Notes under the pieces: generated by a model
What the model was told of the DNA's origin: nothing
Database searches by the model: none
The model's input: only the letters and a program-made list of their open reading frames with translations
Source: Alphaproteobacteria bacterium
Lineage (GTDB): Bacteria > Pseudomonadota > Alphaproteobacteria > SMXP01
DNA length: 8,718 nucleotides
Reading direction: 5' to 3'
Assembly: GCA_004356335.1 (NCBI GenBank)
Contig: SMXP01000140.1
Location: 1-8,718, forward strand
Shown: in pieces, positions 1-7,436 of the stretch
How positions within the stretch are numbered: the stretch's first letter is position 1
Layout of the letters: each line of letters opens with the position of its first letter
Position numbers and translations under genes: made by a program

Positions 1-598
1 TAAAGCGGGCGGCCAGCTTGTCGCCGACGATCGGTCCGGTTACCGAACCGCGAATATCGTACATGTCGTAATTGCCGTAAGTACCTTCCACATAACCGCC
101 GAATTCGAACTCGGGACCTTTTGTAATGATATTGAGGGCGCCGGCCGACGTGTTGCGGCCGAACAATGTACTTTGCGGCCCCCGTAACACTTCGATCCGT
201 TCGATGTCTAAAAGTTCGGTCAGCGCAATACCGGCGCGGGCTCGAAAGACGTTGTCGATAAACACACCGACCGCCGACTCAAAGCCCGGATTGTTGCCTT
301 GGGTTCCGATTCCGCGGATACGGATCGTGTTACCTTGGGTCTCACTGTTACTGCTCGACGACTGGAAGCTGGGGGCCAGACTCATGAGCTCGTGAATCGT
401 ATCAACGCCGGAATTCCTTAACTGCGTGGTATCAAAGACCGATATCGCAATGGGTACCGTTTGCAGCAATTGCTCCCGTTTGGTCGCCGTGACGATGAGT
501 TCGTCCAGTTGAGCGACCGCCGGCGACGTAGCCAAAAGGCTCGCACCGGTAAACGCCATAGCGGTAAGAAGTGCAATTTTTCTAGTTGAGACGATCAT
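1..598 (-). CDS. TonB-dependent outer-membrane receptor, N-terminal part (truncated by window edge)
   Basis: The minus strand is open from an ATG at 598 to the window edge (199 complete codons, no stop), so the C-terminal beta-barrel lies outside. Residues 1-29 look like a Sec signal peptide: basic start, hydrophobic stretch, AVA before a likely cleavage at Q30. A TonB-box-like segment (DELIVTATKR, residues 32-41) follows, then the plug domain with the hallmark LRGPQSTLFGRNTSAGALNI at about 138-157. A GGGAGG Shine-Dalgarno sits 5 nt before the ATG, which fixes the start. Family members sit in the outer membrane and import ferric chelates, vitamins or carbon substrates using TonB-ExbBD energy. 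Lying downstream of the dehydratase-like gene on the same strand, it may import the substrate of this locus; that is inference, and a siderophore receptor cannot be excluded. Confidence 0.93.
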   Translation of the reverse strand, partial: MIVSTRKIALLTAMAFTGASLLATSPAVAQLDELIVTATKREQLLQTVPIAISVFDTTQLRNSGVDTIHELMSLAPSFQSSSSNSETQGNTIRIRGIGTQGNNPGFESAVGVFIDNVFRARAGIALTELLDIERIEVLRGPQSTLFGRNTSAGALNIITKGPEFEFGGYVEGTYGNYDMYDIRGSVTGPIVGDKLAARF

Positions 599-1071
599 AA
601 TTCCCTCCCGAACCAACAGATCTTTGTTTTCACCCGGCCAAACTTCACCTAAGTCAAACACAGGCGACCGGTGACCCTGTCATGGCTTGCGCCATAACCG
701 CACCGGGAGGTAATTACCCAAATCTTATGCAAACCGGCGCGCCATATGATCGGCGCGGTGTCCCCCAGACCCCCAATTTGTCTGGTTGGGTCAGATTCCC
801 TGAGCGCTGCGAGCGCCAAACCGGCACCCTATTCCTCCCGATACGCCTGGGATCTTTTGTATACAGCAACTGTCCCGCTTCGACGGGGCCCTGTCAAACC
901 TAGACAGCGGTTTCAGCGGCCCTTACGTGTGGCCAGGGGCCTTTTCGGGGCCTGTGTGTCATTTTTGGCACATCCGGCGGCGGGATCGGCAGCAGAAAGC
1001 GCCTGCAACCCGCCCCCCGGAGGGCCGTAACAGATCACTCAAGCACGGCAAAAATGGCCTTAAAAATGGCT
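599..1071. other. 473-bp intergenic region without a convincing gene
   Basis: This lies between the end of the dehydratase-like gene and the start of the receptor, both on the minus strand. Short open frames exist on the plus strand but have no recognisable family, no good ribosome binding site and low-complexity composition. The only features I see are the receptor Shine-Dalgarno at 604-609, a small hairpin (ATGGC/GCCAT, 682-695) and a GC-rich near-palindrome around 1012-1025. None is followed by a clear T-run, so I call no terminator. The length suggests that the receptor has its own promoter here, but I could not identify a convincing -35/-10 pair. Confidence 0.6.
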
Positions 1072-2571
1072 TTATTGGCCGACATTGGCCAGCCGCTGTG
1101 CCAGCTTCTTTTTGTTGTCAATCTCGGCCAATCGCGCGATCAAGATCCGCTGGGCCTGGGGCGACCCGGCGCCATGGAGCGATTCGGTCAAATAGCCCAC
1201 AGCATTGCGGCCAATGGTCATGTTTTCGATCAAGCGCAAAATTTTCATACGATCCACGGAATCGATACCATCGCGCCCCATAAGAAACTTGCGGATGAGA
1301 CCACCGGTCTCCTCATTGTCCAAGTCCTTCTCCGACGGCATGGTGACCAGCAAACCGCCGGCGATGTCCTGCGCCAGTCGCGCGATCTCGTACGGAAAGC
1401 GCGTCACATTATGCTTGCAGATATTGGCCAACATGGCATCGTTGATCCACGCACCCGACGGCAATTCGTTCGCCTGATAGGCCGATGCCTTGGCCGACGC
1501 ATAAATGGTCTCATTGAGATAGGTCATTTCCACAAGCTTGTCGCGAATATGAGAGGCACCCTCGACACCATTGTAATCGGCCGCGGTCGCGGCGGCACCC
1601 ACCAGCACATCGCCCAATCCGGTTTTGCAGACATAAGATGCCCGGTGATACGACGTGAATCGCTCAACCAAACTGGCCGCATAGGTATATTCGCCATCCA
1701 TAAACACATGCTCGAAGGGCACGAACACGTCGTCGAAAATCATCATGGCCTCTTGGCCTGAATAATGAGGATTTCCGGCATCGATATCGCCGCCATCGAG
1801 AATACGCGTATCGCAGGATTGGCGCCCATAAATGTAGGTCAGACCCGGCGCGTCGGCCGGGATCGCACCCACCACCGCATAATCCTTATCATTTTCGGAC
1901 AAGCGGACCGTCGGCATAAAGATGACCCAGTGGGAATTTATGCAACCGGTCAGATGCATCTTTGCGCCGGTCACATACATGCCGGTTTTTGTGCGCCGGG
2001 TGACATGTAAAAACAGATCGGGATCGCTTTGCTCATGAGGCGCTTTGGACCGATCACCCTTAGGATCGGTCATGGCCCCGGCGATCACCAGATTACGTTT
2101 TTGCACTTGGCCCAAGAACGCCAAAAACCGTTGGTGATAATCGGTGCCACATTCCTGGTCCATATCGTATGTCACACTGTGAAGCGAGCCCAGCGCATCC
2201 ATCCCGACACATCGTTGAAAACACGTGCCGGTCCGGCGACCCAATTCTCTTTGCATCTCGGCCTTGAGCACAAGATCCTGCGGTCCTTCCGGCACATGAA
2301 GAAACCGGTTTATCGGCTGGCCGGTTAAGGGGGATGTCGCCGTGGCGATCTCCGGGTTATCGATGGCAAGTCGATAAGTCTCGGCCAGCGCATTGATCGA
2401 CGGCCAGATCACGGGATGATCGACCGGCTCATCAATCTTTTCGCCTAAATAATACACCGTCATATTGCGACCGCGCAGACTCTCGATATAATCTTCAGCA
2501 GTCTTGATCGGTGTGAAGGGCTGCCAAAGAGTTTGGATCGCATCGGTTGGATCGGGAATGGTGATGTTCAT
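1072..2571 (-). CDS. 4-hydroxybutyryl-CoA dehydratase-like protein (HpaB/AbfD flavoprotein family)
   Basis: The 499-residue product matches, from memory, the clostridial 4-hydroxybutyryl-CoA dehydratase AbfD along nearly its whole length. AbfD is a FAD and [4Fe-4S] enzyme that dehydrates 4-hydroxybutyryl-CoA to crotonyl-CoA. Shared blocks are CFQRCVGMDA (117-126), AMTDPKGDR (166-174), YGRQSCDTR (248-256), RFPYEIARLA with DIAGG (391-406) and TESLHGAGSPQAQR (462-475). Equivalents of the AbfD cluster ligands are C117, C121, H309 and C315; equivalents of active-site residues are Q119, E274, Y313, K316 and E463. H309 to C315 is one residue shorter than the H292-C299 spacing of AbfD. There are about 21 extra residues before the usual N-terminus. 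I chose the ATG at 2571 because GAGAGG lies 9 nt upstream; an open frame reaches 2661 but runs through a repeat. True HpaB hydroxylases lack the CxxxC ligands, so plain hydroxylase is the less likely call. The substrate may not be 4-hydroxybutyryl-CoA. Confidence 0.85.
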   Translation of the reverse strand: MNITIPDPTDAIQTLWQPFTPIKTAEDYIESLRGRNMTVYYLGEKIDEPVDHPVIWPSINALAETYRLAIDNPEIATATSPLTGQPINRFLHVPEGPQDLVLKAEMQRELGRRTGTCFQRCVGMDALGSLHSVTYDMDQECGTDYHQRFLAFLGQVQKRNLVIAGAMTDPKGDRSKAPHEQSDPDLFLHVTRRTKTGMYVTGAKMHLTGCINSHWVIFMPTVRLSENDKDYAVVGAIPADAPGLTYIYGRQSCDTRILDGGDIDAGNPHYSGQEAMMIFDDVFVPFEHVFMDGEYTYAASLVERFTSYHRASYVCKTGLGDVLVGAAATAADYNGVEGASHIRDKLVEMTYLNETIYASAKASAYQANELPSGAWINDAMLANICKHNVTRFPYEIARLAQDIAGGLLVTMPSEKDLDNEETGGLIRKFLMGRDGIDSVDRMKILRLIENMTIGRNAVGYLTESLHGAGSPQAQRILIARLAEIDNKKKLAQRLANVGQ

Positions 2572-2580
2572 CACGGTTAG

Positions 2581-2586
2581 CCTCTC
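2581..2586 (-). promoter_or_regulatory. Ribosome binding site of the dehydratase-like gene
   Basis: On the minus strand this reads GAGAGG and lies 9 nt before the ATG at 2571. It supports that start over the upstream in-frame ATG at 2661, whose extra residues would be encoded by palindromic repeat sequence. Confidence 0.6.
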
Positions 2587-2713
2587 TAGAAGCGCATTCA
2601 GGAAAAGCATGCCCCGGCGAAGGCCGGGGTGAACCCGGCTTTCCGTCCGAATGCGCGACAAAACAAAGACTTAGAGCCCATTAGGGATTCCATCCTTTGT
2701 CAACGTGCTCTAA
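2587..2713 (+). repeat. Composite palindromic intergenic repeat, copy 1
   Basis: The copy has two hairpin modules. The first has outer arms GCGCATTC (2592-2599) and GAATGCGC (2649-2656), a perfect 8-bp match, enclosing an inner perfect stem CCCCGGC/GCCGGGG (2612-2618 and 2623-2629) with a GAAG loop. A conserved linker follows at 2653-2677, ending in ACTTAGAGC. The second module has arms TTAGAGC (2671-2677) and GCTCTAA (2707-2713). The linker matches copy 2 at 22 of 25 positions, and the block CTTTCCGTCC plus the linker recurs in copy 3. It lies directly upstream of the dehydratase Shine-Dalgarno, so it would be in that transcript's leader if the promoter is farther out. Confidence 0.8.
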
Positions 2714-2925
2714 ACACGTATTTGCCTTTGTCAGAGTGTACGTCCGCTGGGTTAAAAAGTCGATTAAACCTGGCAAGCCGCCTGTTTCAGAGGGCTCTAA
2801 CAGGGCCTTTAGTTAACACCATGATCTATGAGATGATTGCCACAACATCAACCGCAGATAAGCGAGACTGTGGCGCCATCGTCCAGCCAAAGGCGGCCTC
2901 TTGGAACCCATAACGGATCAACAAC

Positions 2926-4380
2926 ATGATGGATATGGCACAACGCAAGGTTTCGCCCGTCGAAGCCAATCTCCGGGCGATTTTGGACGCCCAACGCGCG
3001 GCATATTTGACCGGCGGCGTCGTGACGGCCGAGATCCGGATCGATCGTATCAATCGGGCGATCAAATTATTGGTCGATAATGCGGACGGTCTGTGCGCGG
3101 CGATGAACCAGGATTTCGGCAATCGGCCGCTCCTCATGAGCAAAATGACCGACATCGCACATAGCATCATGGGGCTCAAACATGCGCGAAGGAATGTGCG
3201 CAAATGGATGAAGCCGGAAAAGCGGTCGCTTGATTTTCCGTTGGGTCTCCTGGGCGCGCGCGCGGAAATCGTCTATCAGCCGCTGGGCGTCGTCGGTCTG
3301 GTCAGCCCGTGGAACTTTCCCGTTTCGCTCATCTTTGGCCCGCTCGCCGGCATTCTTGCCGCTGGTAATCGCTGCATGATCAAACCATCAGAATATACAC
3401 CGGCCACATCCGAGCTGACAGCGCGCTTGGTCGCCGAATATTTCGAGCCAAATGAAATAACATTGGCGACCGGCGATGCGGAAATGGGTGCCGCATTTTG
3501 TGCGCTGCCGTTCGATCATCTGCTGTTCACGGGCGCCACCAATGTGGCCAGACATGTGATGCGCGCTGCAGCGGACAATTTGGTTCCCGTAACGTTAGAG
3601 CTGGGCGGCAAGTCACCTGTCGTCATTGGGCGATCCGCCGATCTTGCGCTGGCGGCCCGGCGCATTATGGCGGGAAAAATGATGAACGCCGGGCAAGTTT
3701 GTCTGGCGCCCGATTATGTGTTTGTACCCCACGATTTGATCGATGATTTCGTTGAAGCTTGTAAGAGCGCCGTCACGGGTATGTATCCGGCTTTAAAAGA
3801 CAACGACGATTATACGTCGATCATCAGCGATCGCCATGTTGATCGCATGACAAATTTTCTATCGGACGCGGCGTCTCGCTCGAAAGATGTGATCGAGATC
3901 AATCCCGTCCAAGAGGATTTCTCCGACCACGCCGCGAGAAAAATGCCCCTATCGCTGGTCATCGATCCGGACGAAGACGCGCTGGTCATGAAACAAGAGA
4001 TCTTTGGTCCCATCCTGCCGATCAAACCCTATAATGACATGACGGAGGTCGTCGATTACGTGAACCGGCAACCGCGCGCGCTTGCTCTTTATTATTTCGG
4101 CCGAGATAAAGCGGAGGAACGTTACGTTCTCGGTCAGACCACGTCGGGCGGCGTGACCGTGAACGATGTCATTGCGCATATTACGGCGGAGAATTTGCCG
4201 TTTGGCGGTATCGGACCGAGCGGTATGGGGGCCTATCACGGCGTTGACGGATTCCGAAATTTCAGTCACGCGAAGAGTGTTTTCCGACAAACTCGTTTCA
4301 ACATTGCGAAAATGGTGGGGCAAGTGCCGCCTTACGGCGCGCGAACGGCTAAGCTGATAGCTCAGTTGATCAAGCATTAA
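2926..4380 (+). CDS. NAD(P)-dependent aldehyde dehydrogenase, coniferyl aldehyde dehydrogenase-like
   Basis: The 484-residue protein is a complete ALDH-superfamily enzyme that oxidises an aldehyde to its acid with NAD(P)+. It has SPWNFP with N130, the cofactor-binding segment MIKPSE with K153, the general base E225 in ELGGKS, the catalytic C259 in GQVCLAP, and EIFGPILP near residue 350. Length, the short N-terminus and segments such as KWMKPEKR and GKMMNAGQVCLAPDYV resemble coniferyl aldehyde dehydrogenases (CalB type) and class-3-like ALDHs more than succinate-semialdehyde dehydrogenases; this is judged from memory. In-frame ATGs at 2926, 2929 and 2935 are all possible and no strong Shine-Dalgarno chooses between them. 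It is the first gene of a plus-strand run, 34 bp before the thiamine enzyme, which suggests that it oxidises the aldehyde that enzyme releases. The substrate is unproven. Confidence 0.9.
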   Translation: MMDMAQRKVSPVEANLRAILDAQRAAYLTGGVVTAEIRIDRINRAIKLLVDNADGLCAAMNQDFGNRPLLMSKMTDIAHSIMGLKHARRNVRKWMKPEKRSLDFPLGLLGARAEIVYQPLGVVGLVSPWNFPVSLIFGPLAGILAAGNRCMIKPSEYTPATSELTARLVAEYFEPNEITLATGDAEMGAAFCALPFDHLLFTGATNVARHVMRAAADNLVPVTLELGGKSPVVIGRSADLALAARRIMAGKMMNAGQVCLAPDYVFVPHDLIDDFVEACKSAVTGMYPALKDNDDYTSIISDRHVDRMTNFLSDAASRSKDVIEINPVQEDFSDHAARKMPLSLVIDPDEDALVMKQEIFGPILPIKPYNDMTEVVDYVNRQPRALALYYFGRDKAEERYVLGQTTSGGVTVNDVIAHITAENLPFGGIGPSGMGAYHGVDGFRNFSHAKSVFRQTRFNIAKMVGQVPPYGARTAKLIAQLIKH

Positions 4381-4400
4381 TTCGTTGGACGATAAACCTA

Positions 4401-4407
4401 AAGGAAG
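4401..4407 (+). promoter_or_regulatory. Ribosome binding site of the thiamine-diphosphate enzyme
   Basis: AAGGAAG lies 7 nt before the ATG at 4415. It favours that start over the in-frame TTG at 4385, which has no comparable site, and the protein then begins MTGAETL, typical of the family. Confidence 0.7.
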
Positions 4408-4414
4408 CCGTGCC

Positions 4415-5974
4415 ATGACCGGCGCCGAGACATTAATCAAGACTTTGGAAAAAGGTGGGGTTGATGTGTGCTTTGCCAATCCCGGCACATCCGAAATGAA
4501 TCTGCTCGGCGCGCTCGACAAGTCGGAAAGGATCCGCTCCGTTCTTGTCTTGTTTGAAGGCGTGGCTTCCGGGGCGGCCGACGGTTATGCGCGCATGACG
4601 GACAAACCGGCCACAACGCTTGTTCATCTGGGGCCCGGTTTCGCCAATAGTCTGGCTAACATTCACAATGCACGACGCGCCCGTTCGCCCATGATCAATA
4701 TCGTCGGCAATCACGCGACATATCACATCAAATACGACACGCCGCTTACCGGCGACATCATTGGCCTGGCCAGTGCCGCCAATAATTGGGTCAGACAATC
4801 AGAATCGGCTGAAAGTTTGGCCGGCGATGGCGCCGCCGCATTGGCCGCCGCGCTCACCTATCCGGGCCAGATTGCAACGCTCATCGTGCCCGCCGATCAC
4901 GCTTGGGGACACGCTACCGACACGGCGACAATCCCGATGATTGCGAAACCGCAACGCGTGTCGCAACGGACCATCGATCAAACGGCCGAAACCATTCGAT
5001 CCGGAAAAAAATCTGCGCTTCTTCTGGGCGGTCGAGCTTTGCGCGAACGAGGACTCGACGCCGCCGGCCGAATTAGGGAAAAAGCCAGCGTCCGTCTGAT
5101 CAGCGAAACCTTTGCCCCCCGTGTGCAGCGGGGCGCCGGACGTGTGGCGGTCGATCGCTTGCCTTATTTCGGTGACTGGATCGGCGAAGATCTAAAAGAC
5201 GTGGACAACCTCATTCTTGTGGGCGCGCCGCCACCCACATCTTTTTTCGCCTATAAAGACAAGCCCAGTCGGGCAAGCCCGGATTCGTGCAAAGTAACCA
5301 CCCTTGCCGAACCTCATGAAGATATAGCGGCGGCCCTCGAGGCGCTGGCCGAGTGTCTTGGCGCGGCCAATGAACCGGCGCCATTGCAACAGCCGAACGT
5401 TCCCGACATTCCGTCCGGTGAGCTCGACGCCGAGTCGATTGCCGCGTGCGTCGCCGCTTTGCTGCCGGAAAACGCCATTGTGTCCGATGAATCGGCAACC
5501 TCCGGACTGCCTCTCCATAATGCGACGCAAGGGGCCGCCGCCCATGATTGGCTCAATTTGACCGGCGGATCCATCGGTCTGGGCATGCCGCTCGCCACCG
5601 GGGCGGCGATTGCCTGCCCCGATCGCAAAGTCATCAACCTGCAGGCCGACGGCAGTGCCATGTACACGTTGCAAGCCTTGTGGACCCAAGCGCGCGAAAA
5701 CTTGGATGTGACCACGGTCATTTACGCCAACCATAGCTACGCGATCCTCAAATACGAGCTGCTCCAGACCGGCATTGCGGAGACTGCGGGCGAGACAGCT
5801 CAATCCTTATTGTCTTTGGCCAATCCGAATTTGGATTGGGTAAAGCTTGCCGGCGGCATGGGTGTGCCGGCCGGCCGGGCAACGAGTGTGGCAACCTTTT
5901 ACCAAGAGCTCGAAAAAGGCATTGGCATCAAAGGTCCTTATCTGATCGAGGCGACCATCAAGCCTATTCTTTAG
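4415..5974 (+). CDS. Thiamine-diphosphate-dependent enzyme, IlvX / benzoylformate decarboxylase-like
   Basis: The 519-residue protein has the three-domain ThDP layout. The N-terminal Pyr domain has NPGTSE (22-27), the cofactor-activating glutamate E48 in LFEGVASGAADGYAR, and H71 aligned with catalytic H70 of benzoylformate decarboxylase. The middle domain follows, and the C-terminal PP domain holds the Mg-ThDP motif with D412 and N439, 27 residues apart. The motif reads ADG...ANHS rather than the usual GDG...NN. Position H281 of benzoylformate decarboxylase corresponds to a Phe/Ala stretch (TSFFAY, 275-280). Such proteins are often named acetolactate synthase large subunit or IlvX, but no small subunit or branched-chain gene is nearby. 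Between a 2-hydroxyacid dehydrogenase and an ALDH, 2-oxo acid decarboxylation is the better inference. It is spaced 34 and 40 bp from its neighbours, so it is probably cotranscribed with them. Carboligation remains possible. Confidence 0.88.
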   Translation: MTGAETLIKTLEKGGVDVCFANPGTSEMNLLGALDKSERIRSVLVLFEGVASGAADGYARMTDKPATTLVHLGPGFANSLANIHNARRARSPMINIVGNHATYHIKYDTPLTGDIIGLASAANNWVRQSESAESLAGDGAAALAAALTYPGQIATLIVPADHAWGHATDTATIPMIAKPQRVSQRTIDQTAETIRSGKKSALLLGGRALRERGLDAAGRIREKASVRLISETFAPRVQRGAGRVAVDRLPYFGDWIGEDLKDVDNLILVGAPPPTSFFAYKDKPSRASPDSCKVTTLAEPHEDIAAALEALAECLGAANEPAPLQQPNVPDIPSGELDAESIAACVAALLPENAIVSDESATSGLPLHNATQGAAAHDWLNLTGGSIGLGMPLATGAAIACPDRKVINLQADGSAMYTLQALWTQARENLDVTTVIYANHSYAILKYELLQTGIAETAGETAQSLLSLANPNLDWVKLAGGMGVPAGRATSVATFYQELEKGIGIKGPYLIEATIKPIL

Positions 5975-6014
5975 GGTCTTTCCGGGGCGCCGTATGTGAA
6001 GGAGACGTTTTCGT

Positions 6015-7403
6015 ATGTCCTCTGTCGTAGAGCAACTTCGCGACATGCTTGGTCCCACAGCCGTCTTGACCGGAGAGGATGTCCGGTGCCGCCCGGCACA
6101 TATTGGAGTGGCGGACGGATATGGCGCAAAGGCAATCCTCCGGCCTAAAAATACCGAGGAGGTGGCGACGATTATGCGGCTTTGTCATGAAACCGGTCAG
6201 ACAATAGTGCCCCTGGGCGGCAATACCGGCATGGCGGGTGGGGCCATCGCATCGGAAAACGACATCGCCCTGTCACTTGAACGGATGCAAGATATCGAAC
6301 AGATCCATGTTCTTGGACGCACCATGATTGTTCAGGCAGGCACCCGGCTTCAAACGGTTCAGGAAAGGGCCGAGGAACTCGGGCTCATGTTTCCGCTTGA
6401 TTTGGGCGCGCGCGGCTCGGCCACCATAGGCGGCAATATTGCGACCAATGCCGGCGGCAACAAAGTCCTGCGCTACGGCATGATGCGGGAAATGATTTTG
6501 GGGCTAGAGGCGGTGCTGGCGGACGGCACGATTTTATCGTCAATGAATAAAGTGATTAAGAACAATGCCGGGTATGACCTGAAGCAATTGTTCATTGGTT
6601 CCGAGGGGACCTTAGGCATCGTCACGAGAGCCGTGCTTCGGTTGCGTCCTTTATGCAAAAGCGAATCCACGGCACTCTTAGCGACAGACGATTACAATCA
6701 TGTGATGACACTTTTGGGTTATCTCGATCAAGAACTGGCCGGCACGCTGAGCGCCTTTGAAGTCATGTGGAATGATTATTATCGTCTCGCCTCGGGCGGC
6801 GGGTCGGACGGAAAGACGCTGCCTGTGGGGCTCGATTACCCGTATTACATTTTGGTTGAAGCCTTAGGGGCCGACCCGGAAACCGACCGAACCCGTTTTG
6901 AATTGGTTCTGTCGCAAGCACTTGAGAAAGGATTGATCGTCGATGCGGCCATCGCCCAGTCGGGCAACGAGCGCAATAATTTTTGGGCCATTCGCGACAA
7001 TATCGACAGTCTTCTCGCTTGGTGGCCAATCATTGCTTTCGACGTCAGCCTGCCTATTGAAACCATAGAAGATTTTGTTCAAGAAACCCGTGCGAAAATA
7101 CGTAACACGTGGCCCGACATGCGATCCGTCGTGTTCGGACATTTGGGCGACAGCAACATCCATTTCATCGTATCCGTGGGCAGTGACGAACCGGACATTC
7201 GCCGCCAAATCGAGGAAGCGGTTTATAGCGCCGTCGCACAAAGAGAAGGATCGATATCCGCCGAACATGGTATCGGCCTGGAAAAGCGCGCTTATCTCGG
7301 TTACAGTCGAAGTGAGTCGGAAATCGAGCTTATGCGTACACTTAAAAGAGCACTCGACCCAAAAGGCATATTAAATCCAGGCAAAGTCATCCCCACACCT
7401 TGA
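6015..7403 (+). CDS. FAD-linked D-2-hydroxyacid dehydrogenase (GlcD / D-2-hydroxyglutarate dehydrogenase family)
   Basis: The 462-residue protein has the full family architecture. The PCMH-type FAD-binding domain has PLGGNTGMAGG (66-76), GGNIATNAGG (139-148) and GYDLKQLFIGSEGTLGIVT (186-204). The C-terminal substrate domain has HLGDSNIHF with H376 and H383, and SAEHGIG with E417, which match the divalent-metal ligands of D-2-hydroxyglutarate and D-lactate dehydrogenases; it ends in DPKGILNPGK. The family oxidises D-2-hydroxy acids to 2-oxo acids and passes electrons to ETF, quinone or cytochrome. There is no signal peptide, so it is probably cytoplasmic. AAGGAGA lies 9 nt before the ATG. It starts 40 bp after the thiamine enzyme, which would use its 2-oxo acid product. 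No GlcE/GlcF-like or ETF gene is visible in the window. The exact hydroxy acid cannot be read from the sequence. Confidence 0.92.
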   Translation: MSSVVEQLRDMLGPTAVLTGEDVRCRPAHIGVADGYGAKAILRPKNTEEVATIMRLCHETGQTIVPLGGNTGMAGGAIASENDIALSLERMQDIEQIHVLGRTMIVQAGTRLQTVQERAEELGLMFPLDLGARGSATIGGNIATNAGGNKVLRYGMMREMILGLEAVLADGTILSSMNKVIKNNAGYDLKQLFIGSEGTLGIVTRAVLRLRPLCKSESTALLATDDYNHVMTLLGYLDQELAGTLSAFEVMWNDYYRLASGGGSDGKTLPVGLDYPYYILVEALGADPETDRTRFELVLSQALEKGLIVDAAIAQSGNERNNFWAIRDNIDSLLAWWPIIAFDVSLPIETIEDFVQETRAKIRNTWPDMRSVVFGHLGDSNIHFIVSVGSDEPDIRRQIEEAVYSAVAQREGSISAEHGIGLEKRAYLGYSRSESEIELMRTLKRALDPKGILNPGKVIPTP

Positions 7404-7436
7404 ACGACCCGAGGGCCTTTTGGTCACTAGGTAGTC

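Larger units (their letters stand above)
2572..2925. promoter_or_regulatory. Divergent intergenic region between the dehydratase-like and aldehyde dehydrogenase genes
   Basis: These 354 bp separate two divergently oriented genes and should hold the promoters for both. About 127 bp nearest the dehydratase is a copy of the palindromic repeat described separately. A perfect TTGACA hexamer occurs on the minus strand (2698-2703), but I see no good -10 at normal spacing. An imperfect hairpin (CCTGTT/AACAGG, 2781-2804) and an imperfect inverted repeat (2749-2770, GGTTAA towards TTAAACC) are possible control sites. No regulator gene is present in the window. Promoter positions are not resolved. Confidence 0.45.

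Noticed and set aside
126..395. 89-codon open frame on the plus strand
   Set aside because: It is antisense to the TonB receptor plug domain, which has strong motif support on the minus strand.
1051..1090. TGGC repeated four times at roughly helical spacing
   Set aside because: The spacings are 12, 9 and 10 bp and two of the copies lie in the coding end of the dehydratase gene; chance is the simpler explanation.
682..1283. Overlapping small open frames in and next to the 599-1071 gap
   Set aside because: They have no Shine-Dalgarno, no family resemblance and compositions typical of GC-rich non-coding sequence; one runs into the antisense of the dehydratase gene.
1054..1761. 235-codon open frame on the plus strand
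   Set aside because: It lies opposite the well-supported dehydratase-like gene, has no recognisable domain and no ribosome binding site; it is an antisense shadow.
2572..2661. N-terminal extension of the dehydratase-like protein to an ATG at 2661
   Set aside because: The extra 30 residues would be encoded by palindromic repeat DNA, while the ATG at 2571 has its own Shine-Dalgarno.
2698..2703. TTGACA on the minus strand as a sigma-70 -35 box
   Set aside because: No acceptable -10 hexamer lies 16-18 bp downstream, and the site falls inside the loop of repeat copy 1.
4385..4414. TTG start for the thiamine-diphosphate enzyme
   Set aside because: The ATG at 4415 has AAGGAAG at proper spacing and gives the family-typical N-terminus.
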